From positions 467,001 through 531,000 of the forward strand of contig NZ_JAZHRR010000001.1 in assembly GCF_036924515.1 (NCBI RefSeq): a stretch of 64,000 nucleotides of DNA, given 5' to 3'. Source of the stretch: Bradyrhizobium sp. AZCC 1610. Lineage in GTDB: Bacteria > Pseudomonadota > Alphaproteobacteria > Rhizobiales > Xanthobacteraceae. The first letter of the stretch is position 1. The number at the start of each line of letters is the position of its first letter. The position numbers were made by a program, and so were the translations under genes. The notes beneath the pieces are model-generated. The model saw nothing but the letters and a program-made list of their open reading frames with translations. It was not told the DNA's origin and searched no databases. Shown here piece after piece: positions 9,155 through 17,920 of this stretch.

Positions 9155-11035
9155 ATGACCACCACCACTGCCCCCGAATCCCAGCCATTCCAGGCCGAGG
9201 TTGCCGAGCTTCTGAATCTGATGGTGCACTCGGTCTATTCGGAGACCGACATCTTCCTGCGCGAGCTGATTTCGAACGCATCGGATGCCTGCGACAAGCT
9301 GCGCTATGAGGCGATATCGGCGCCTGAGCTGATCACGGACGGCGCGCCGCCCAAAATCCGCATCGCGCCGGACAAGAAGGCCAATACGCTTTCCGTCGTC
9401 GACAGCGGCATCGGCATGGACCGGCAGGAACTGATCGACAATCTCGGCACCATCGCACGCTCCGGCACAAAATCCTTTCTCTCCCGCCTGACCGAGGCCA
9501 AGGACGGCACCAATCTGATCGGCCAGTTCGGCGTCGGCTTCTATGCGGCGTTCATGGTGGCCGAGCGCATCGTGGTCACCAGCCGCCGCGCCGGTTCCGA
9601 TCAGGTCTTTGTCTGGTCGGCCTCCGGCGGCAGCGGATTTGAAATCGCGCCGGCCAGCGAGGAGGAAGCCGCCCGCGTCACGCGCGGAACTGAGATCGTC
9701 CTGCATCTGAAGAAGGATGCAGCGAAATATCTCGAGACCCACGAGATCGAGCGCATCGTCCGCGCCTGGTCCGACAACATCCAGTTCCCGATCGAACTGG
9801 TGCCGGAGGAGGGCGAGCCGCGCCAGATCAATTCGGCCAGCGCGCTATGGCAGCGGCCGAAATCGGAGCTCTCGCCGGAAGACTACAAGCAGGCCTACCA
9901 ACAGATCGCCGGCGCCTTCGACGAGCCGGCGATGACGCTGCATTATCGCGCCGAGGGCCGGCAGTCCTATGCGGTGCTGCTGTTCGCGCCGTCGACCAAG
10001 CCGTTCGATCTGTTCGATCAAGCGCGCAAGGGTAAGATCAAGCTTTATGTCCGCCGTGTCTTCATCGCCGACGACGCCGATGTCTTGCCGGCTTATTTGC
10101 GCTTCATCCGCGGCGTGATCGACAGCGAGGATCTGCCGCTCAATATTTCGCGCGAGATGCTGCAGAACAATCCGCAACTCACCCAGATCCGCAAAGCCGT
10201 CACCGGCCGCGTGATATCGGAGCTGGAAAGCCTCGGCGAGAAGGAGCCGGAAGCGTTCGCAAAAATCTGGGACGCGTTCGGCCCCGTGATCAAGGAAGGC
10301 ATCTGGGAGGACTTTGAGCGCCGCGAGAAATTGCTGTCGCTGTCGCGCTTCACCACTACGAAGGGCGAGAAGCGCTCGCTCAAGCAATATGTCGAGGACC
10401 TCAAGCCGAACCAGACCGACATCTATTACCTGACCGGCGACAGCATCGAACGGCTGAAGGCGAACCCGAAGCTGGAATCTGCCACCGCGCGCGGCATCGA
10501 GGTGCTGCTGCTGACCGATCCGGTCGATGCGTTCTGGACCTCGGCGCCGCTCGATTTCGGCGGCAAGCCGCTGAAATCGCTGAGCCAGGGCGATATCGAT
10601 TTCGCCCTGATCCCGCTCCTGGATGACAAGGCCGAGGACAAGAAGGACGCCTCCGGCACCGACGAGGCCATGACGATTGCGCTGATCAAGGACGCGCTCG
10701 GCGAGCGCGTCTCCGACGTGCGCGCCTCGCAGCGGCTGACCTCGAGCGCGTCATGCCTGGTTGCCGGCGGCGACGCGCATGATCGCATGCTCGAGCGGCT
10801 CTTGGCGATGCAGAACAAGGCTCCCACCACCAAGCCGATCCTGGAGATCAACATGCGCCATCCGCTGGTCGCGGCGATCGCCGGCGACAAGGATGCGGCC
10901 AAGGATCTGTCAAAGGATCTGTCGTTCCTGTTGCTGGAGCAGGCGCAGATCCTCGACGGCGAGCTGCCGGACGATCCGGCGGCGTTTGCCAACCGGCTGA
11001 ACCAATTGGTGCTGCGGGGGATCGTGAAGGGGTAG
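9155..11035 (+). CDS. htpG: chaperone HtpG (bacterial Hsp90)
   Basis: 626 aa, the normal length for HtpG. The N-terminal GHKL ATPase is clear: [16 protein letters not shown] (catalytic Glu and Asn), DSGIGM, and [13 protein letters not shown] lid/nucleotide motifs. The middle domain carries the [11 protein letters not shown] segment with the conserved Arg, and the C-terminal dimerisation domain is present. The cytosolic dimer refolds or protects client proteins. It is a single-gene unit in this window, with a perfect hairpin just after the stop. An Hsp20 gene lies at the far end of the window and is not linked. Confidence 0.98.
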   Translation: MTTTTAPESQPFQAEVAELLNLMVHSVYSETDIFLRELISNASDACDKLRYEAISAPELITDGAPPKIRIAPDKKANTLSVVDSGIGMDRQELIDNLGTIARSGTKSFLSRLTEAKDGTNLIGQFGVGFYAAFMVAERIVVTSRRAGSDQVFVWSASGGSGFEIAPASEEEAARVTRGTEIVLHLKKDAAKYLETHEIERIVRAWSDNIQFPIELVPEEGEPRQINSASALWQRPKSELSPEDYKQAYQQIAGAFDEPAMTLHYRAEGRQSYAVLLFAPSTKPFDLFDQARKGKIKLYVRRVFIADDADVLPAYLRFIRGVIDSEDLPLNISREMLQNNPQLTQIRKAVTGRVISELESLGEKEPEAFAKIWDAFGPVIKEGIWEDFERREKLLSLSRFTTTKGEKRSLKQYVEDLKPNQTDIYYLTGDSIERLKANPKLESATARGIEVLLLTDPVDAFWTSAPLDFGGKPLKSLSQGDIDFALIPLLDDKAEDKKDASGTDEAMTIALIKDALGERVSDVRASQRLTSSASCLVAGGDAHDRMLERLLAMQNKAPTTKPILEINMRHPLVAAIAGDKDAAKDLSKDLSFLLLEQAQILDGELPDDPAAFANRLNQLVLRGIVKG

Positions 11036-11038
11036 GAC

Positions 11039-11058
11039 GTTCAGCCGCACGGCTGAAC
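11039..11058 (+). terminator. perfect hairpin after htpG
   Basis: An eight-base perfect stem (GTTCAGCC / GGCTGAAC) with a four-base loop begins four bases after the htpG stop codon. There is no U-tract, so it may be a processing or stability hairpin rather than an intrinsic terminator. Confidence 0.45.
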
Positions 11059-11120
11059 CGGATTCCGAAAACGGCCGTATCTGCTAGGAAGGTGAGAACC
11101 CCGGGGTAGCCCAGATCGCC

Positions 11121-12275
11121 ATGACGACGCCCGACGGCACCGACATTTTCTATGGCTCGATCCCGGTCTTTCGCGGCTTTGGCAGCCTGATGGACCCGGC
11201 GATGTATTCGCCGCTGCCGGACGACTGGACCGTCGGCGTCGCCGATATCGTGGAATCGACCAAAGCGATCGAGAACCAGCGCTACAAGGCGGTCAACATG
11301 GCCGGCGCCGCCGTCATCGCCGCCGTCACCAATGCGCTTGACGGGCGCGAATTTCCGTTCGTGTTCGGCGGCGATGGCGCGAGCTTTGCGGTGTCGCCCT
11401 CAGACCTCGCGCGCGCCCGCGACGCGCTGGCGGCGACGGCGGCATGGGTCCGCGACGATCTCGATCTGGTGATGCGGGTGGCGCTGGTGCCGGTCAAGGA
11501 CATCCGCGCGCAAGGCCTCGATATCAAGGTCGCCCGCTTCGGCGCGTCGGCCAATCTGTCCTATGCGATGTTTTCCGGCGGGGGGCTGGGCTGGGCGGAT
11601 GCCGCGATGAAGCGGGGCAAGTTTGCGGTGCCGGCGGCAACGCCGGGCACGCAGCCCGACCTGTCCGGCCTGTCATGCCGGTTCGAGGAAATTCCCTCCG
11701 CCCGCGGGCTCATTCTGTCGGTGCTGGTGGTGCCGGCCAAGGGCGCCGATCCGCTCGCCTTCCGCAAGGTGATCGAGGACATCATCAGGCTGGTCGAACA
11801 GTCTCCGGATGCCGGGCGGCCGGTGCCGCCGGATGGGCCGCCGCTGCGCTGGCCGCCGGCCGGCGTGGAGTTTGAGGCGCGCGCCGCGCGCGGCGGGCCG
11901 TTGTTGAAGCGGCGCACCGTCGTGCTGGCGGTGACGCTGTGGGCCTATGTCGTGATGCGCTTCGGCATCAAGGTCGGCAATTTCGTGCCGAAGAATTATG
12001 TGCAGCAGGTAGTAGAGAATTCCGACTTCCGCAAATATGACGACGGCCTGCGGATGATCCTCGATTGCACGGAGGAACTGGAGCGCGCGCTGGCCGAGCT
12101 TCTGGCCAACGCGGCTTCGGAGAGGATCGTGCGCTACGGCCTGCACCGGCAGGACGCGGCGATGATGACCTGCTTCACGCCGTCGGTGATGCGCAGCGAT
12201 CACGTCCACTTCATCGACGGCGCCCGCGGCGGCTACGCCTCGGCGGCGACCGCGCTGAAGGCGATGGCGGCGTGA
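11121..12275 (+). CDS. DUF3095 family protein, nucleotide-cyclase-like N-terminus
   Basis: 384 aa. The N-terminal half reads like a class III cyclase or GGDEF-type fold: VGVADIVEST with Asp42 at the end of a beta strand, then about 40 residues later FVFGGDGASFAV with GGDG at 83-86. These would be the two metal-binding positions. The C-terminal half has the conserved VAFMRFGIKVGNF-type helix (here YVVMRFGIKVGNFVP) and a final MTCFTPS..SDHVHFIDGA region with conserved Cys/His. The family has no assigned function that I know. It stands alone between htpG and a repeat. Cyclase activity is inference only. Confidence 0.8.
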   Translation: MTTPDGTDIFYGSIPVFRGFGSLMDPAMYSPLPDDWTVGVADIVESTKAIENQRYKAVNMAGAAVIAAVTNALDGREFPFVFGGDGASFAVSPSDLARARDALAATAAWVRDDLDLVMRVALVPVKDIRAQGLDIKVARFGASANLSYAMFSGGGLGWADAAMKRGKFAVPAATPGTQPDLSGLSCRFEEIPSARGLILSVLVVPAKGADPLAFRKVIEDIIRLVEQSPDAGRPVPPDGPPLRWPPAGVEFEARAARGGPLLKRRTVVLAVTLWAYVVMRFGIKVGNFVPKNYVQQVVENSDFRKYDDGLRMILDCTEELERALAELLANAASERIVRYGLHRQDAAMMTCFTPSVMRSDHVHFIDGARGGYASAATALKAMAA

Positions 12276-12279
12276 TCTC

Positions 12280-12410
12280 CGTCATTGCCGGGCATAGTAG
12301 TCTGCCTTGCGCAGACTACGTAAACTTGCCTACGCTCCCGGCAATCCATCTCGCTTCGTGAAGCTCTTCCTCAAGACTGATGGATACGCGGGTCAAGCCC
12401 GCGTATGATG
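12280..12410. repeat. intergenic palindromic repeat, CGTCATTGCCGGG family with nested inverted repeat
   Basis: The element opens with CGTCATTGCCGGGC, has CCCGGCAATCCAT inside, and closes with GATGGATACGCGGGTCAAG..CCCGCGTATGATG. A nested stem (GTAGTCTG / CAGACTAC, about 12296-12318) is inserted in its left half. The same core, without the nested stem, recurs at 55940. It lies between two convergent genes and probably forms a transcript-end hairpin. Confidence 0.75.
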
Positions 12411-12413
12411 TGT

Positions 12414-12857
12414 CTACCGCCCAACCCGCGTCCAGGTCTCGCCACCGCAGAGCGCGCCGACGCAGCCTTCGACCTTGAGCGTGTCCGTCCCCGCCACCGA
12501 GACACTGCTCGCATAGGTGCCGCCGTCATCGGCGTTGTAGATCTGGCCCGACCATTTGTTGGGACCGCTGGGATTCATGCCGTTGAACAGCGGCAGGCCG
12601 ATCATCGGCCGCTTCTTCAGGGCCGGATTGGGATTCTTGTCATCGACCTGAGGCTTGCCGGTGGCGGGATCGACCGGGTCTTTGAGGCCGACGATCACGC
12701 CGCAGATGCCGCCGCCGCATTTGCTGACCTTTACCCGCGCGTCGCCGGACTGCGTCTGCCAGACGCCGGTCGGCTCGCCGGCGCCTTGCGCCAGGACGGA
12801 TGGTGCGGCCAGCAATGCCGCCGAGATCGCGATGATGAAAGCCGTTCTGCAAGCCAT
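12414..12857 (-). CDS. DUF2147 secreted protein
   Basis: 147 aa from ATG 12857, preceded by GGGGAA; the frame is open further upstream but that part is a shadow of the MATE gene. A clear signal peptide (hydrophobic IIAISAALLAAPSVLAQ, cleaved after about residue 23) leads to GVWQTQSGDARVKVSKCGGGICG, the characteristic DUF2147 opening with two cysteines. The end, TLKVEGCVGALCGGETWTRV, holds the second conserved pair. The fold is a small periplasmic beta barrel of the lipocalin type; the ligand is unknown. It lies downstream of the MATE exporter with 80 bases between them. Confidence 0.9.
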   Translation of the reverse strand: MACRTAFIIAISAALLAAPSVLAQGAGEPTGVWQTQSGDARVKVSKCGGGICGVIVGLKDPVDPATGKPQVDDKNPNPALKKRPMIGLPLFNGMNPSGPNKWSGQIYNADDGGTYASSVSVAGTDTLKVEGCVGALCGGETWTRVGR

Positions 12858-12937
12858 GATTGATTCCCCAAAAGCAGGCCTGCATAAGCAACTAATCAGA
12901 TTTGTGCAACGTCGGATTGAGGTGCAATTTCGGCCGA

Positions 12938-14341
12938 TCATTTGTCCCAGCGGGTGAGGCGGATCGACAGCGCCGTACCGAGGCCGTAAACGACCATCGC
13001 CGCGCCCACCAGTGCGAACAGTGTCCATGCCGGCGCGCCCGTTGAGGCCAGCCACCAGCCGCCGCCGCCGACGATCAGCAATCGCGCGGTGCCGGCTATC
13101 ACGGGGCCGCCGACCTTCGCGGCCCCTTGCGAGGAAAAATAGAGGCAGACGCCCATTCCGAAAAAGGCGAATGCCGGGCCGGCCCAGACGAGATAGGAAG
13201 AAGCCGCGGCGGTGACGCCGGCGTCGCTGGTGAACAGCGAAACCCAGAGCGACGGCATTGCTGCTACGATCAGCCCGATGGCGCCCACGGTGATGGCGGC
13301 AGCTATGCCCGCGGTCCACGCCACCTGCCGCGCGCGTGTCACCAGCCCTGCGCCAACAGCCATGCCGACCATCGGCACTGACGCCACGCCGAATGCAAAT
13401 GCGATCGGCGTCAGCAGAAATTCCAGCCGCGAGCCCATGCCATAGCCGGCCAGCGTCTCGGTGCCGTAGCCGGCCAGGATTTTGGTGAAGATCAGCACCG
13501 TCAGCACGGTCTGCAGCGGCGACAGGCAGGACACCGCGCCGACCTTGAGAATGTCGAGGAACATGTCGCGCTGGAATTTGAAGCCCTTGAAATTCAGCGC
13601 CAGCCGGCTGCGGCCGCTGAGGAGGTGCCAGGCCAGGAACATCGCCCCCAGCGTGAACGCGACAAGCTGGCCTGCGGCAACGCCGCTCATGCCGAATTTC
13701 GGCAGGCCGAACAGCCCAAAGCCCAGCGCGCCGCCGACAGCAATCTGCACCAGCGCGGTGCCGATCAGCGTTACCGATGGAATCCGCATGTCGCCGGTGC
13801 CGCGCACCACCGAGGCCAGCGTGTTGACCAGCCAGATCGCGATCGCGCCGGAGAACAGCACATGCGAATATTGCATGGCCTGCTCGAGCACGCCGCCACG
13901 CCCGCCGAGCAGCGTGTAAAACGCGCGGCCGAAAATCAGCATCATCACGGTGAAAAAGATTCCGGCGCAGGCGCCGATCATCGCGGCATGCAGCGCCAGC
14001 GTCGCCGCGCGGTCGCGATCATCAGCGCCGATCGCCCGGCTGATCGCGGAGGAAACGCCGCCGCCCATCGCGCCCGCCGACATCATCTGCGTCAGCATGA
14101 CGAAGGGAAACACCAGCGCGATGCCGGCGAGCGGCTCGGTGCCGAGCCGGCCGATATAGGAGGTCTCGGCGACCGCAACCAGCGTCGTGCCGGCCATGGC
14201 GATCGCATTGGGCAGCGTGAGCTTCAGCAGCGTCGGCAGGATCGGCGAGGTGAGCAGGCCGTTGGCCGACGCGGATGGAACCGCGGCGGTGGGGCGCATG
14301 TCGAGCGGGGCTTCCAAGGTCATGCGTCGCCGGTCATCCAA
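12938..14341 (-). CDS. MATE family multidrug/cation exporter
   Basis: 467 aa with about twelve hydrophobic helices arranged as two homologous halves. The early segment LTLPNAIAMAGTTLVAVAETSYIGRLGTEPLAGIAL is the conserved MatE entry (the P-N then Y-IGRLG..PLA). VVRGTGDMRIPS is the loop after helix 6 seen in the family. It would use a Na+ or H+ gradient to export cationic compounds; the substrate cannot be read from sequence. ATG codons at 14341, 14323 and 14299 are all possible starts, none with a strong ribosome binding site. Confidence 0.9.
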   Translation of the reverse strand: MDDRRRMTLEAPLDMRPTAAVPSASANGLLTSPILPTLLKLTLPNAIAMAGTTLVAVAETSYIGRLGTEPLAGIALVFPFVMLTQMMSAGAMGGGVSSAISRAIGADDRDRAATLALHAAMIGACAGIFFTVMMLIFGRAFYTLLGGRGGVLEQAMQYSHVLFSGAIAIWLVNTLASVVRGTGDMRIPSVTLIGTALVQIAVGGALGFGLFGLPKFGMSGVAAGQLVAFTLGAMFLAWHLLSGRSRLALNFKGFKFQRDMFLDILKVGAVSCLSPLQTVLTVLIFTKILAGYGTETLAGYGMGSRLEFLLTPIAFAFGVASVPMVGMAVGAGLVTRARQVAWTAGIAAAITVGAIGLIVAAMPSLWVSLFTSDAGVTAAASSYLVWAGPAFAFFGMGVCLYFSSQGAAKVGGPVIAGTARLLIVGGGGWWLASTGAPAWTLFALVGAAMVVYGLGTALSIRLTRWDK

Positions 14342-14409
14342 GGGAATAAATTATGGATGACATATTATCCGGCCGGGCGAACGCAAGCCACCCGCGTGCC
14401 ATGCAGGGG

Positions 14410-14949
14410 TCACCACGGCAGGCCGCATAGGTCGATGACGCCGTCGCGCGGCTTGCGGGTAAAATCGAACACGAACGGCGCCATGGCCTCGAAACGCACG
14501 CGTCCCTCCGGCTGTTCGGCATAGACCTCGCCTTTAAACGGATGCCAGCCGCGCGCTTCATAGAATGCTTCATTGTGCGGCTCGCAGAACAGCATTGCAA
14601 ACCTGATGGCTTCGTGGTCGCGCATGGTTCGGATCGCGGCGTTGAGCGCCAGTGTGGCGTAGCCGCGTCCCCGGCAGTCGTCGCGGGTCGAGACGCCGCC
14701 GATGCCGCCGATATGAACCTTGCGCCCGTCCCAAATGGCGTCACGGAAATAGATGCCGACATGGCAGGCAAGACCCGGCTGGGCCGCGTCCTCCGGCGCG
14801 TCAATCAGCACGCGCAAATCGGCGTGGGCCCATTTGACGTGACCCCACGAAAGCTTTTCGACCACATGAGCCGGCCAGACCGCTTGCATCAGCGGTTCGG
14901 CCCTTCGCCATGATGCGTCCCCGTTCAGGACGTCGATCTCGATGCTCAT
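14410..14949 (-). CDS. GNAT acetyltransferase, AAC(2')/NodA-like
   Basis: 179 aa. The acetyl-CoA pyrophosphate loop is DCRGRGYATLALNAA, preceded by the strand VHIGGIGGVST. This G-I-GGV-T plus RGRG arrangement is typical of the aminoglycoside 2'-N-acetyltransferase group, and the overall layout (HVGIYFRDAIWDGRKVHIGGIGGV) matches. The C-terminal FAMLFCEPHNEAFYEARGWHPF is the usual beta6-alpha4 region. The substrate is unknown, and antibiotic resistance should not be inferred from this similarity. It is transcribed divergently from sodB. Confidence 0.8.
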   Translation of the reverse strand: MSIEIDVLNGDASWRRAEPLMQAVWPAHVVEKLSWGHVKWAHADLRVLIDAPEDAAQPGLACHVGIYFRDAIWDGRKVHIGGIGGVSTRDDCRGRGYATLALNAAIRTMRDHEAIRFAMLFCEPHNEAFYEARGWHPFKGEVYAEQPEGRVRFEAMAPFVFDFTRKPRDGVIDLCGLPW

Positions 14950-15131
14950 TTCATTCCCTCATCGTGCCAAAATCGAGTCGGCGCCATATCCGTCATACGC
15001 TGGACGCGGAGGGGCGTTACCCAGAACCTCGAGCGTTCTTGCCAAATTGCGGTGTTTATGCGCAATGGAACCTTCTATAACGGTTCCCGTTAGACCAAAC
15101 CACGTCTCCCAATCAGTTCGGACATCACCCC

Positions 15132-15734
15132 ATGACCTTCACGCTGCCCAATCTTCCCTATTCCCACGACGCCCTTGCGCCCCACATGTCCAAGGAAACG
15201 CTGGAATATCACCACGACAAGCATCACCAGGCTTACGTGACCAACGGAAACAACGCGATCAAGGGGACTGAATTCGAAGGCAAGTCCCTGGAGGAGATCG
15301 TCAAGGGTTCGTTCGGCAAGAATCCGGCCGTGTTCAACAACGCCGGCCAGCACTACAACCATCTGCATTTCTGGAACTGGATGAAGCCGAACGGCGGCGG
15401 CAGCAAGCTGCCCGGCCGTCTGGAAAAGAAGATCACCGAGGACCTCGGCGGTCTCGACAAGTTCAAGGCCGATTTCGCCGCCGCCGGCGTCGGTCAGTTC
15501 GGCTCCGGCTGGTGCTGGCTGTCGGTCAAGAACGGCAAGCTCGAAATCTCCAAGACCGCGAACGGCGAAAGCCCGCTGGTCCATGGCGCGACGCCTATTC
15601 TCGGCTGTGACGTCTGGGAGCACTCCTACTACATCGACTATCGCAACCGCCGTCCCGACTATCTGAAGGCGTTCTGCGATCATCTGATCAACTGGGACTA
15701 CGTCGACGAACTGTTCGGCAAGGTCGGAGCCTAA
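15132..15734 (+). CDS. sodB: superoxide dismutase, Fe/Mn type
   Basis: 200 aa. The metal ligands are visible: His in EYHHDKHHQAYV, His in QHYNHLHFWNW, and Asp plus His in GCDVWEHSYYIDY. The stretch NGGGSKLPG and GSGWCWLSV are also typical. Absence of a signal peptide indicates a cytosolic enzyme that dismutates superoxide. The residues favour the iron-type (SodB) family of alphaproteobacteria, but cambialism cannot be excluded. The 180-base upstream region contains an inverted repeat GGAACC-N9-GGTTCC at 15067-15087 that could be regulatory. A repeat and an intrinsic terminator follow. Confidence 0.95.
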   Translation: MTFTLPNLPYSHDALAPHMSKETLEYHHDKHHQAYVTNGNNAIKGTEFEGKSLEEIVKGSFGKNPAVFNNAGQHYNHLHFWNWMKPNGGGSKLPGRLEKKITEDLGGLDKFKADFAAAGVGQFGSGWCWLSVKNGKLEISKTANGESPLVHGATPILGCDVWEHSYYIDYRNRRPDYLKAFCDHLINWDYVDELFGKVGA

Positions 15735-15737
15735 CAC

Positions 15738-15860
15738 GGTCATTCCGGGACGCGCATAGCGCGAACTACGGTGCGCAATTGCGCACCTGAGAATCTCGAG
15801 ATTCTCCGATGCGCAATTGCGCATCGTAGTTCGATGCTGCGCATCGCCTCGGAATGACGT
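15738..15860. repeat. long imperfect palindrome, GTCATTCCGGG family
   Basis: Begins CGGTCATTCCGGGACGCGCAT and ends ATGCGCATCGCCTCGGAATGAC. The interior contains further self-complementary words, such as GTGCGCAATTGCGCAC and GAGAATCTCGAGATTCTC, and GATGCGCAATTGCGCATC. The element would fold as several stacked hairpins downstream of sodB. Confidence 0.8.
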
Positions 15861-15872
15861 AGGAAGTTTTCA

Positions 15873-15902
15873 GGGGCGGTAGCTGCGGCTGCCGCCCCTT
15901 TT
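15873..15902 (+). terminator. intrinsic terminator after sodB
   Basis: An eleven-base stem (GGGGCGGTAGC with GCTGCCGCCCC, one G-U pair) with a short loop is followed immediately by TTTT. It lies beyond the palindromic repeat and before crcB. Confidence 0.8.
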
Positions 15903-15988
15903 CATTGCGTCCCGATCCTTGCAGAGATCGCTGCGGTCCGGCACAAGCGGCATGCCGGGTGACTTTGCTGACGTGGGAAAATGCTGCG

Positions 15989-16363
15989 ATGAGCTATTTG
16001 CTGGTCTTCTTCGGTGGCGGGCTTGGCGCGAGTCTCCGCCATCTCATCAATCTCACCTGCGCCCGTGCTCTCGGCACCGGCTTTCCCTGGGGCACCTTCA
16101 TCATCAATATCACAGGCTCGACGGTGATGGGGCTGATCGCGGGCTATCTCGCCTTCAAGGGCGGGGCGTCGCAGCCCTGGCGGCTGTTTTTGATGACCGG
16201 CATCCTCGGCGGCTACACCACGTTTTCGGCCTACTCGCTCGATGCGGCGCTGCTCTACGAGCGCGGCGAACTCGCATCCGCGGCGCTTTACGTCGTTGGC
16301 TCGGTCGTGCTCTCGATTGCCGGGCTGTTTGCCGGCCTTGCGCTGGTCCGCCAGTTCACCTGA
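15989..16363 (+). CDS. crcB: fluoride ion channel CrcB/Fluc
   Basis: 124 aa from ATG 15989, with GGGAAA about ten bases upstream; an earlier in-frame codon would add a non-hydrophobic leader. Four membrane helices, GASLRHLIN, WGTFIINITGS (the conserved pore Asn) and the TGILGGYTTFSAYSLDA signature with the Phe box and Thr/Ser pore track identify Fluc. Dual-topology dimers release fluoride from the cytoplasm. I looked for the crcB-type fluoride riboswitch upstream and did not find its conserved words. Confidence 0.95.
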   Translation: MSYLLVFFGGGLGASLRHLINLTCARALGTGFPWGTFIINITGSTVMGLIAGYLAFKGGASQPWRLFLMTGILGGYTTFSAYSLDAALLYERGELASAALYVVGSVVLSIAGLFAGLALVRQFT

Positions 16364-16501
16364 ACGGATGGCCCGTGGGGCGGGGCAGAGCCGTGTGACG
16401 TCCTCGCATGGGCATGCCTGAGATGCGCATGGCTATCGTTGCGCCGCCACCATGGCCGGACTAAGCAGGATGGATTCGCTTCACCCCCGAACCCATCGCC
16501 C

Positions 16502-17104
16502 TTGTCAGAACATCAGATAAAAGACCCGGCGCCTGCCGATGACGCCGAGCCGAAGCCCCGGCGCGCCCGCAAGCCTGTGGGCTGGTCGATGATCTTCATC
16601 GGCGCGCTGGTCGCGGTTTGCGCAGGCTTGGTCTGGCGGCGCGACGGCATCGATGGCGTGCTCAAGATCCTCACGCATGATCTGTGGCTGTTCGGGGAAG
16701 TCATGCCGCGCGTGCTGGCCGGCTGCCTGCTCGGCGGCTTCATCGCGGAGATCCTGCCGCACGAAAAAGTCTCGCGGGCGCTGGGGCCGTCGTCCGGACT
16801 CAAGGGATTGCTGATCGGAACGGCGTTCGGCGCGATCCTGCCGGGCGGTCCCTTCACTGCCTATCCGGTGGCGGCGGCGCTGCTCACCGTCGGCGCCGAT
16901 TTCGGCGCCACCATCGCGATGGTGGTGAGCTGGACGCTGATCGGCTATGGCCGCGCGGTCGCCTGGGAGCTGCCGATCCTCGGCACCGAGTTCACGCTGT
17001 GGCGGATCGTGATCTCGCTGCCGATCCCGGTGCTGGCAGGCGCGCTCGGCCGCTTCGTTTTTGTGCGGATGTATCCGAAGGGCGAGCCGGAGCCGCCGGC
17101 ATGA
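16502..17104 (+). CDS. half-size YraQ/ArsP-type permease (first of pair)
   Basis: The protein starts within a frame open from TTG 16439; TTG 16502 (then SEHQIKDP) is my choice, but no ATG precedes the first helix, so the start is uncertain. After a polar leader come about five hydrophobic helices. The signature is ALGPSSGLKGLLIGTAFGAILPGGPFTAYPVAAALL, with the PGGP turn of the permease (DUF318/YraQ) family. Full-length ArsP-type permeases carry two such repeats in one chain; here each repeat is a separate gene. The stop overlaps the next start (ATGA). Substrate is unknown; relatives export methylated arsenicals. Confidence 0.75.
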   Translation: MSEHQIKDPAPADDAEPKPRRARKPVGWSMIFIGALVAVCAGLVWRRDGIDGVLKILTHDLWLFGEVMPRVLAGCLLGGFIAEILPHEKVSRALGPSSGLKGLLIGTAFGAILPGGPFTAYPVAAALLTVGADFGATIAMVVSWTLIGYGRAVAWELPILGTEFTLWRIVISLPIPVLAGALGRFVFVRMYPKGEPEPPA

Positions 17105-17604
17105 CCCTCTCCGCGCTGATCATCGACGTCACCCTGTGGGGCTCGGTCTTAATCCTCGGATTCATGGCCTGGCAGCGCGGCCGCGTGGTGCTGGTGTCGT
17201 CGGTGCGCGAAGGCAGCATGGACTTCATCAACATCGTGCCGCGCATCGCGCTCGGCGTGATCGGCTCCGGCTACATCGCCGCCGTCATCCCGCCGGAAGT
17301 CATCACCGGCTGGCTCGGCCCGGACAGCGGCTGGTTCGGCGTGCTCGCTGCGGTGATCGCGGGCGCCGCAACCCCCGGTGGCCCGGTGGTCGGCTTCTCG
17401 ATCGGCGCGGTGGCGTTGAAGGTCGGCGGCGGCCCGCCGCAGGTGATCGCCTATGTCGTCGCCTGGGCGCTGTTCGCCTTCCAGCGCATGATCCTGTGGG
17501 AAATCCCGTTCATGCCGGCCCGGTTCGTCTGGTTTCGCGCCGCGGTCTCGCTGCCGTTTCCGTTCCTGGCGGCGGCGATCGCGATGGTGATCGGGAAGCC
17601 GTGA
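17101..17604 (+). CDS. half-size YraQ/ArsP-type permease (second of pair)
   Basis: 167 aa. It mirrors the upstream protein: WLGPDSGWFGVLAAVIAGAATPGGPVVGFSIGAVALKVGGGPPQVIAYVV has the same GP-SG...PGGP...A layout. The translation start overlaps the previous stop by four bases, so the two are translationally coupled and probably form a heterodimeric carrier. Its last ~170 bases are repeated in degenerate form at 18817-18985, beyond an inserted metal cassette. Confidence 0.8.
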   Translation: MTLSALIIDVTLWGSVLILGFMAWQRGRVVLVSSVREGSMDFINIVPRIALGVIGSGYIAAVIPPEVITGWLGPDSGWFGVLAAVIAGAATPGGPVVGFSIGAVALKVGGGPPQVIAYVVAWALFAFQRMILWEIPFMPARFVWFRAAVSLPFPFLAAAIAMVIGKP

Positions 17605-17605
17605 G
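17433..17605 (+). repeat. direct repeat copy 1: 3' end of permease gene
   Basis: Runs from CCCGCCGCAGGTGATCGCC to the GTGAG at the stop codon. A second copy of about 169 bases lies at 18817-18985 on the same strand. The first ~95 bases are almost identical; the rest differ by substitutions and small gaps. The copies bracket the antitoxin, GDCCVxC and CDF genes. Confidence 0.85.
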
Positions 17606-17661
17606 CCGAGAGACCGGCCACAAGGCTTCCTACGAGATGGTGGAACCACTATATTTGCAGT

Positions 17662-17889
17662 ATGACCCGCTTGCTTGAATAGGCTGTCGAAGCCGTATCC
17701 GCTTTGCCCGATGAGACTCAGGACGATCTCGCGCCGATTCTCTTGCAGCTCGCAGGTGTGGACCAGCCACTCTATGAGCTCACGCCTGAGGAAGCCGCCG
17801 ACCTCGATGCTTCGTTGGCCGAAGCCGCGAAGGGTGAGTTCGCGACGGATGAAGAAGTCCGCGCCGTCTGGGCGAAGCAGGGGCTGTGA
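17662..17889 (+). pseudogene. ParD-like antitoxin with in-frame amber codon
   Basis: Read from ATG 17662 the protein would be MTRLLE-stop-AVEAVSALPDETQDDLA, then ...YELTPEEAADLDASLAEAAKGEFATDEEVRAVWAKQGL. The TAG at 17680-17682 stands where CAG (Gln) would restore a continuous 75-residue antitoxin. The C-terminal LTPEE..DLDAS..EA.KGEFATDEEV is the usual addiction-module antitoxin ending. A shorter product from ATG 17707 would lack the N-terminal part. No ParE-type toxin follows; only 31 bases separate it from the GDCCVxC gene. Confidence 0.7.
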
Positions 17890-17920
17890 ATCTGGAAGTG
17901 CACCAATTCAGTTTAGGTCC

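Noticed and set aside
12858..13319. Upstream extension of the DUF2147 frame
   Set aside because: It runs through the MATE gene on the same strand in another frame, and ATG 12857 has a ribosome binding site and a proper signal peptide.
14410..14949. Antibiotic resistance call for the AAC(2')-like GNAT
   Set aside because: The similarity is to the fold and acetyl-CoA motif only; nothing in sequence fixes an aminoglycoside substrate.
15903..15988. Fluoride riboswitch before crcB
   Set aside because: The conserved words of the crcB motif are absent, and the space is partly taken by the sodB terminator.
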